From an uncultured Clostridia bacterium (GTDB taxonomy: Bacteria; Bacillota; Clostridia; Christensenellales; Aristaeellaceae), in contig CANQGC010000006.1 of the NCBI GenBank assembly GCA_947600345.1, positions 1 to 25,631 of the forward strand: 25,631 nucleotides of DNA, given 5' to 3'. A model generated the notes under the pieces. It had not been told where the DNA came from and searched no databases. It saw nothing but the letters and a program-made list of their open reading frames with translations. Each line of letters opens with the position of its first letter. Position 1 is the first letter of the stretch. This document shows positions 21,082 to 25,631 of this stretch, in pieces. Made by a program: the position numbers and the translations under genes.

Positions 21082-21513
21082 TCAATCCACGGGGATCGGA
21101 GGCGTGGCCCTGGAGCGCCTGGCCTCGTTTTTCGCCTGCAGGAACTTCTTCAATTCGCACATCAGCTGGGGCGCCAGCTCGATGATGCGGTCGGCCGGAG
21201 CGTAGGGCTGGGCCGGGAGCAGGCGAACGCCGCTCTCGTTGCTCACCAGGAAGCCCAGCGGCTGCACGGTCACGCCCGCGCCGGTGCCCCCGGCGAAGGG
21301 CATGCGCTCGCTCTCGGCGTTCATCGCCTTTTGATCGCTCAGGCGGTATTCGCCGCCGCCCGCCACGAAGCCGAAGCTCACCCGGGATACGGGGATCACC
21401 GTCGAGCCGTCCTGGGTGACGATGGCCGAACCGATCACGGTATTGACGTCCACCATGTCCCGGATGTTCTCCATGGTGGTGGTCATGATGTTCTCAATGG
21501 GATGCCTGTCCAT
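21082..21513 (-). CDS. gerW: GerW family sporulation protein (YtfJ)
   Basis: The 143-residue protein matches GerW/YtfJ: HPIENIMTTTMENIRDMVDVNTVIG, then VIPVSRVSFGFVAGGGEY and GGTGAGVTVQPLGFLV. In Bacillus subtilis the family is made during sporulation and is needed for proper germination; the biochemical role is unclear. The ATG follows AGGAGGGT on the minus strand. Its 5' end overlaps the DUF2953 gene by 31 nt, the usual ytfI-ytfJ pairing. It supports a spore-forming lineage. Confidence 0.92.
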   Translation of the reverse strand: MDRHPIENIMTTTMENIRDMVDVNTVIGSAIVTQDGSTVIPVSRVSFGFVAGGGEYRLSDQKAMNAESERMPFAGGTGAGVTVQPLGFLVSNESGVRLLPAQPYAPADRIIELAPQLMCELKKFLQAKNEARRSRATPPIPVD

Positions 21514-22073
21514 TCGCGGACCCTCCTTGGAAGAGATTCGTCAAGCAGCCCGGAGCTCCGTTCCCGGGCGAATTCAATCGCGCCTCGAAGCGCGCCGAGC
21601 ATAATTTGCCCGGCGGAGAGCGAAAATATCCCCGCCAGCTCCAGCGCGCAGCCGCCGCCGGAGAAGTCTGGCTCCACATCGAAGCGCACCGCTCCGGGGG
21701 CCAGCGCGGCGCTCAGGGCCGCCCCGGCGGCTCGGGCGAACCCGCAGGCCAGCGCCGTCCGGGCGGCGTCGTGGAGGCCCACGCGGCCGCTGAGGCGCAG
21801 CGATTCCAGGCGGGTTTCGCCCAGCAGGCGGCGCAGGATCCCGGCGGCGGCGCGGCACTTCTCGAGATCCAGCTTCGCGCGCCGCCAGGGCAGATGCTTC
21901 TTCCGGCCGCTGGCGCGCAGCCGGGCCCGCTTCAGGGCGAAGCGGCCCTCGAACAGGGACGCGCCCGCGCCGAAGCCCACGCGCCCATCCAGGCGCAGCG
22001 TCAGCGCGAACTTCACCGGCACGGCGCTCAGGTAGAGGCCAAAGATGACGAGCGCGGCGAGGTAGACGGGCAC
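21483..22073 (-). CDS. DUF2953 family protein (YtfI-like)
   Basis: The 196-residue product starts with a membrane segment (VYLAALVIFGLYLSAVPVKF) and has the family's VEPDFSG and FSLSAGQIMLGALRGAI motifs near the C terminus. DUF2953 proteins are encoded next to gerW in many Clostridia and Bacilli; function is unknown. I place the start at GTG 22073 because GGGAGG lies 7 nt upstream; a TTG six codons earlier overlaps that site. The overlap with gerW implies coupling. Confidence 0.82.
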   Translation of the reverse strand: MPVYLAALVIFGLYLSAVPVKFALTLRLDGRVGFGAGASLFEGRFALKRARLRASGRKKHLPWRRAKLDLEKCRAAAGILRRLLGETRLESLRLSGRVGLHDAARTALACGFARAAGAALSAALAPGAVRFDVEPDFSGGGCALELAGIFSLSAGQIMLGALRGAIEFARERSSGLLDESLPRRVREWTGIPLRTS

Positions 22074-22150
22074 TTTTCGTCCTCCCAACAAAATTTGAAC
22101 ACATTTTTTCCAAACTGACGCGATTTATTCATTTTTTCCGGCGCGCGGTG

Positions 22151-22159
22151 TGCTATAAT
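22151..22159 (+). promoter_or_regulatory. Extended -10 promoter of the methyltransferase gene
   Basis: TGCTATAAT is a perfect extended -10 element (TGnTATAAT), with T-rich sequence but no consensus -35 box upstream. It lies in the 129-nt spacer divergent from DUF2953. Confidence 0.6.
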
Positions 22160-22202
22160 ATTGTATGGACGAATCACTCGGCGAAGGTGGCGAAGCGCCG
22201 GC

Positions 22203-22799
22203 ATGGCGGACGAGCGCGGGTGCATGGGCTTTGAGGCGGAAATCCTCGGCCAGAGGGTGACGCTGGAGACCCGGCGGGGGCTGTTTTCCCCGGAGCACGC
22301 CGACCGCGGCACGCTCGCGATGCTCAAGCAGGTACACATCTTCCCGGGTATGCGCATAATGGATCTTGGCTGCGGGTGCGGCATTGCCGGCATCGTCGCG
22401 GCGAAGATCGCCGGAGAAGAGAATGTCCTTCTGTCCGATGTCGATCCGGTGGCGGTGGAGACCGCCCGCCGGAACGCGGAGCGGAACGGCGTGGGCGGAG
22501 TGCGGTGCGTGGTCTCGGACGGCTTCCGGGACATCGAGGAGACCGGCTTCGATCTGATCCTTTCCAATCCGCCGTACCAGACGGATTTTTCCGTGGCAAA
22601 GGGCTTTATTGAAAAGGGATTCAACCGATTGAAGATCGGCGGCAGGCTGTACATGGTGACGAAGCGGCGGGAGTGGTACAAGAACAAGCTGATATCCGTC
22701 TTCGGCGGGGTGGAGATCCGCGAGGCGGACGGCTACTTTGTGTTTGCCGCGGAGCGCCGGGGCCTGCGTTACGCGAATCGAGCGCCAAGGCGCGGTTGA
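22203..22799 (+). CDS. Class I SAM-dependent methyltransferase, RsmC/YbxB-like
   Basis: The 198-residue product aligns by motif with the small RsmC-like group: LETRRGLFSPEHADRGT before the SAM domain, DLGCGCGIAGIVAA (motif I), LSDVDPVAVETARRN (motif II), the NPPY motif in LSNPPYQTDF (motif IV), and a C-terminal IREADGYFVFAAERR like YbxB. Members methylate guanine N2 (16S rRNA G1207) or adenine N6 (as TrmN6); NPPY alone does not decide. The frame opens at TTG 22161, only about two nt after the -10 box, so the ATG at 22203 is more likely, although its ribosome site (AAGGTGG, 13 nt away) is weak. Confidence 0.8.
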   Translation: MADERGCMGFEAEILGQRVTLETRRGLFSPEHADRGTLAMLKQVHIFPGMRIMDLGCGCGIAGIVAAKIAGEENVLLSDVDPVAVETARRNAERNGVGGVRCVVSDGFRDIEETGFDLILSNPPYQTDFSVAKGFIEKGFNRLKIGGRLYMVTKRREWYKNKLISVFGGVEIREADGYFVFAAERRGLRYANRAPRRG

Positions 22800-22974
22800 G
22801 CCGTGCGCGCGGACGTGTCTGCGCGATCCGTTTTCAAGTGCATATTTCTTCTTCGGACCGACTGGCCGGCGCTTGCGCCTGCCCGCCGGTCTCGCTTTGT
22901 GCGAGGGCGCGAGTCATAATGGGAACGCAATCGGTTCGGAGAATTCGAAGCAAAGCAGGAAAGGGGAAGAAATC

Positions 22975-24516
22975 GTGAACGGTATCGTCACCGTGATCAT
23001 CGCGCTCGTCGCGCTGGTGATCGGCCTGGCGGCCGGATACTTCTACCGCAAGAACGCCATGGAGAAGAAGATCGGGCAGACCGAGGAGTACGCCCGCAAC
23101 CTTCTGGAGGAGGCGTCGCGCAAGGCGGAGGACAAGAAGAAGGAAGCCGTGCTGGAGGCCAAGGAGGAAATCATTCGACTCAAGAACGAACTGGACAAGG
23201 AGATTCGCGACCGCCGCAAGGAGGTCACCCGGCTGGAGACCCGCGTGGCCCAGCGCGAGGAGCAGTTTGACAAGAAGCTGGACAACCTGGAGACCCGGGA
23301 GGAGCAGCTCAACGAGAAGTACAAGGAGGCCGAGCGCCTGGAGGCCGAGGCCCAGGAGATGCACGACAAGCAACTGGCCGAGCTCGAGCGCGTGGCCAAC
23401 ATGACCACCGACGAGGCCAAGAACATACTGATCGAGCGCGTGCAGAAGGACGCCTACCACGACGCCGCCGTCATGGTGCGCGAGATCGAGCAGCGCGCCA
23501 AGGAGGAGGCCGACAAGAAGGCCCGGGACATCATCTCCACCGCCATCCAGAAGTGCGCGGCGGACCACGTGGCGGAGACCACCGTCTCCGTGGTGGCCCT
23601 GCCCAACGACGATATGAAGGGCCGCATCATCGGCCGCGAGGGCCGCAACATCCGCACGCTGGAGACGGCGACGGGCGTGGATCTCATCATCGACGACACG
23701 CCCGAGGCGGTCATCATCTCCGCCTTCGATCCGGTGCGCAGGGAGGTTGCCCGCATCGCGCTGGAGCGCCTGATCGCCGACGGCCGCATCCACCCGGCGC
23801 GCATCGAGGAGATCGTCGAGAAGGCCCGCCGCGACGTGGACAACCAGATCCGCGAGGCGGGCGATCAGGCCATATTCGAGACGAACCTGCACGGCATCCA
23901 TCCGGAGCTGGTGAAGCTCCTGGGCCGGATGCGCTTCCGCACGAGCTACGGCCAGAACGTGCTGCGGCACTCCATCGAGGTCAGCCACCTGGCGGGCGTG
24001 ATGGCGGCGGAGCTGGGCGCGGACGTGCAGCTGGCCAAGCGCGCGGGCCTGCTCCACGACATCGGCAAGGCCATCGACCACGAGGTCGAGGGCACGCACG
24101 TGTCGATCGGCGCGGACCTGTGCAAGAAGTTCCACGAGAGCGACCTGGTGGTCAACGCCGTGGAGGCGCACCACAACGACGTGGAGTTCAAGAGCGTGGA
24201 GGCCGTGCTGGTGCAGGCGGCGGATGCCATCTCGGCGGCCCGGCCGGGCGCGCGGCGCGAGTCGCTGGAGAACTACATCAAGCGGTTGGAGAAGCTCGAA
24301 TCCATCGCCTACTCCTTCGAGGGCGTGGAGACCTGCTACGCGATCCAGTCCGGCCGCGAGGTGCGCATCATCGTCAAGCCCGAGGACGTCAACGACGCCG
24401 GCACGCTGATCCTGGCCCGCGAGATCGTCAAGAAGATCGAGGCCGAGATGGAGTATCCGGGGCAGATCAAGGTGAATGTGATTCGCGAGACGCGAGCGGT
24501 AGATTTCGCGAAGTAA
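22975..24516 (+). CDS. rny: Ribonuclease Y
   Basis: RNase Y is the membrane-anchored endoribonuclease that initiates mRNA decay in many Firmicutes. The 513-residue protein has an N-terminal membrane helix (VTVIIALVALVIGLAAGYFY), a long coiled coil (about 25-190), a KH domain with IIGREGRNIRTLE (about 217-229), and an HD domain with HDIGKAIDHE (H361, D362) followed by EAHHNDVEF. The GTG at 22975 follows AAAGGGGAAG and starts just before the helix; the longer frame from 22738 overlaps the methyltransferase gene. The 175-nt leader is GC-rich with small hairpins such as CTCGC/GCGAG. Confidence 0.95.
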   Translation: MNGIVTVIIALVALVIGLAAGYFYRKNAMEKKIGQTEEYARNLLEEASRKAEDKKKEAVLEAKEEIIRLKNELDKEIRDRRKEVTRLETRVAQREEQFDKKLDNLETREEQLNEKYKEAERLEAEAQEMHDKQLAELERVANMTTDEAKNILIERVQKDAYHDAAVMVREIEQRAKEEADKKARDIISTAIQKCAADHVAETTVSVVALPNDDMKGRIIGREGRNIRTLETATGVDLIIDDTPEAVIISAFDPVRREVARIALERLIADGRIHPARIEEIVEKARRDVDNQIREAGDQAIFETNLHGIHPELVKLLGRMRFRTSYGQNVLRHSIEVSHLAGVMAAELGADVQLAKRAGLLHDIGKAIDHEVEGTHVSIGADLCKKFHESDLVVNAVEAHHNDVEFKSVEAVLVQAADAISAARPGARRESLENYIKRLEKLESIAYSFEGVETCYAIQSGREVRIIVKPEDVNDAGTLILAREIVKKIEAEMEYPGQIKVNVIRETRAVDFAK

Positions 24517-24554
24517 AAGGGGTGGGGTTGCCTGGGTGGCAGCCCCCCTTTTTT
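24516..24554 (+). terminator. rny intrinsic terminator
   Basis: GGGGTTGCC (24524-24532) pairs with GGCAGCCCC (24538-24546), one T-G pair, loop TGGGT, and is followed by CCTTTTTT. Flanking AAAAGG can extend the stem into the T-run. It begins at the rny stop codon. Confidence 0.88.
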
Positions 24555-24582
24555 ATACCCCTGGCTTTGCGGGGGAGCGGTT

Positions 24583-24720
24583 CCGAATCCCCACTGGGGA
24601 TTCGGGTCAGCGGCGGCGCTGCGCGCCGTCGCTGCTGCCTGCGGGCAGGGGCGCCTCCCGGCGGGCCAAGGAGAGATGGGGGACGTCAAGCGTCCCCCGT
24701 TCCCTCCTTGGATTCTCCCC
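24583..24720 (-). repeat. R1-like hairpin array, divergent copy e
   Basis: Read on the minus strand it opens GGGGAGAATCCAAGG, as the R1 copies do. Hairpins on the + strand: 24583-24605 (arm CCGAATCCCC, loop ACT, 10-bp stem); 24608-24634 (arm CAGCGGCGGCGC, loop TGC); and 24666-24711 (outer arms CCAAGGAG/CTCCTTGG, inner GGGGGACG/CGTCCCCC). In the last, the R1 hairpin has been enlarged while its CCAAGG ends remain. Confidence 0.6.
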
Positions 24721-24968
24721 TCCCTCTCCTGACCAGGGCTGCGGCCCTGGACCCGGGGCTGGCCTTTGTACTTCTTGCGGAACGTTCGGTTATCGGGCCG
24801 ACAATACCGGCCCTCTGGTGGGTTTGGTTTTTGGGCTACGTGGAACGCCTCCGCTTCGCTTCGGCAGGGCTGCGCCCTGGAACCTGCTGGGATGGTTGAG
24901 TTCGTATTGTGGGAGGTTTGGTTTTTGGGAATTGGTTTTGGGTTGATTTGTGGATTGGGGGCGGGATT
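24721..24968. other. Gene-free hairpin-rich spacer
   Basis: This stretch holds CCAGGGC-TGC-GGCCCTGG near 24735 and a similar CAGGGC...GCCCTG near 24866, then a T/G-rich tail. Frames through it have no ribosome site or recognisable protein similarity. With copy e and the terminator it makes up the 452-nt gap after rny. Confidence 0.5.
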
Positions 24969-25187
24969 ATGTTTCGGAGAAAGGTGAAGGCGGAGGCGCG
25001 GGGGTTTGATCGTGAGCGCAAGGAGCCGGTGGTGCGGTGCAGCATTTGCACCGGGGAGCAGGTGGCGGGGTTTCTGGAGAAGGGGACTTCGCACTTTGAG
25101 GATGTCATGCTGATTCGCGGGGAGGATGATTTGAAGAAGTTCTGCGAGATGTACGGCATCACGGAGGAGCCGAGGAGGATTTATTGA
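24969..25187 (+). CDS. Small conserved-type protein of 72 residues
   Basis: The product reads like a small Clostridia protein family that is sometimes misannotated as aspartate dehydrogenase: a basic N terminus, VRCSICTGEQVAGFLEKGT with a CxxC pair, then HFEDVMLIRGEDDLKKFCEMYGI. That name is not supported by its size. The ATG at 24969 is preceded by GGGGGCGGG; the frame continues upstream to 24909 but without a site. The CxxC suggests possible metal binding or redox activity. Function unknown. Confidence 0.7.
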   Translation: MFRRKVKAEARGFDRERKEPVVRCSICTGEQVAGFLEKGTSHFEDVMLIRGEDDLKKFCEMYGITEEPRRIY

Positions 25188-25243
25188 CCCGGACAACAAC
25201 TAGGCATCAAAGCGCCCATTCTACGTGTGCTATTAAGACGCAG

Positions 25244-25350
25244 AAATCCTGCCCATGATCTACGGGCAGGATTTCGTCGCTTTGTACTTAGGCTTCTTCA
25301 GAAAAGTACCGCAGGGCTTTGGGCGGTCGGCCTTATGCCGCCCAAAGTCC
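25244..25350 (-). repeat. TH twin-hairpin repeat, copy 3 (inverted)
   Basis: Hairpin 1 in minus orientation (25314-25350) has a 13-bp stem with one G-U pair and an 11-nt loop. Hairpin 2 (25244-25274) has an 11-bp stem (arm AAATCCTGCCC) and, on the minus strand, loop GTAGATCAT, identical to copy 2. The linker is recognisably that of copy 1 (GCGGTACTTTTCTGAAGAAG). It lies 41 nt downstream of the ABC ATPase gene and in its sense direction, as copy 1 does for uraA. The rest of 25188-25391 holds no gene. Confidence 0.8.
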
Positions 25351-25391
25351 GTCGCCTATGCGCGGCAGCACGTGGAGGCCGGCACTGCCGG

Positions 25392-25631
25392 CTATAAAAC
25401 TTTATTGAGGAAGTCCTTCGTCCTGGGGTTTTGGGGGTGGTTGAAGATTTCGTCGGGCGTCCCCTCCTCCAGGATGTAGCCGCCGTCCATGAAGAGCACG
25501 CGGTCGGCGACCTCGCGGGCGAAGCCCATCTCGTGGGTGACGATCACCATCGTCATGCCGTCCTGGGCCAGCTCCTTCATGACCTCCAGAACCTCGCCCA
25601 CCATCTCCGGGTCGAGGGCCGAAGTGGGCTC
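25392..25631 (-). CDS. Polar amino acid ABC transporter ATP-binding protein, C-terminal part (cut by window edge)
   Basis: About 79 C-terminal residues are visible, from the end of Walker B (EPTSALDPE) through the D-loop, MTMVIVTHEMGFAREVADRV with the switch histidine, and FMDGGYILEEGTPDEIFNHP to FLNKVL. This ending is diagnostic of the GlnQ/ArtP/TcyC family, which powers uptake of glutamine, arginine, cystine or similar substrates with a membrane and a binding protein. The 5' part lies beyond position 25631. Substrate cannot be told from this part. Confidence 0.93.
   Translation of the reverse strand, partial: EPTSALDPEMVGEVLEVMKELAQDGMTMVIVTHEMGFAREVADRVLFMDGGYILEEGTPDEIFNHPQNPRTKDFLNKVL

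Noticed and set aside
22091..22150. Possible sigma-F/G promoter for gerW (TGAATA and GGAAAAAATG on the minus strand)
   Set aside because: The -10-like box fits sigma-F, but the spacer is about 14 nt instead of about 16, and the -35 has a mismatch. GGAAAAAATG also occurs twice, so it may be chance.
24536..24946. 136-codon + strand frame after rny
   Set aside because: It runs through the rny terminator and the R1-like hairpin array, has no ribosome site, and its residues mirror the repeat sequence.
24969..25187. Aspartate dehydrogenase
   Set aside because: The similar small family sometimes carries this name, but 72 residues cannot hold the NAD-binding and catalytic domains.

Overview
The window is a GC-rich bacterial chromosome segment that reads as Bacillota, probably a class Clostridia lineage from a gut-type community. 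The evidence is the conserved Firmicutes order gmk-rpoZ-coaBC-priA-def-fmt-rsmB-rlmN-stp-prkC-rsgA-rpe, a PASTA-domain Ser/Thr kinase with its PP2C phosphatase, RNase Y, a PyrR-type attenuator, Shine-Dalgarno sites of the GGAGG type, and a GerW-family sporulation protein. I cannot name a genus from the sequence alone.

Layout. Positions 251-13672 are a housekeeping block, all on the + strand. Many genes overlap by 1-8 nt: coaBC/priA, def/fmt, rsmB/rlmN, stp/prkC and rsgA/rpe. The block covers GMP phosphorylation, the RNAP omega subunit, coenzyme A synthesis, replication restart, N-formyl-Met handling, rRNA methylation, a phosphosignalling pair, ribosome assembly and the pentose phosphate pathway. 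Two elements interrupt it: a MITE-like inverted-repeat element between rpoZ and coaBC, and a multi-hairpin repeat between fmt and rsmB.

Positions 13700-14761 hold toxin-antitoxin material: an apparently unpaired Phd/YefM-type antitoxin, then a BrnT/BrnA pair. The BrnT promoter lies inside a 24-bp perfect palindrome and abuts the start codon. Next is uraA (15068-16390), preceded by a promoter, a PyrR-binding loop and a terminator that form a recognisable pyrimidine attenuator.

Positions 16391-17505 are a 1.1-kb gene-free island of nested hairpin repeats. After it come two minus-strand genes (an unknown 323-residue protein and an XRE regulator). Divergent from them is a secreted protein made of ten 40-residue Cys/His repeats, whose AT-rich 5' part differs in composition from its GC-rich repeat part. 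A consensus promoter at 20903 drives a short, apparently orphan transcript. The gerW/DUF2953 pair lies on the minus strand and an RsmC-like methyltransferase is divergent from it. The last part contains rny, another hairpin-rich spacer, a small conserved-looking protein, and the C-terminal end of an amino-acid ABC transporter ATPase cut by the window edge.

The most unusual content is the set of dispersed intergenic repeats. I distinguish three module families. R1 is an array of hairpins, mostly with 10-bp stems and 3-nt loops. R2 is a two-part hairpin element whose stem sequences change with base pairing retained. TH is a twin hairpin with a conserved GTAGATYAT loop. R1 and R2 occur joined, in a fixed order, at several loci and in both orientations. 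Stem arms vary between copies with compensatory changes, so structure appears to be conserved more than sequence.
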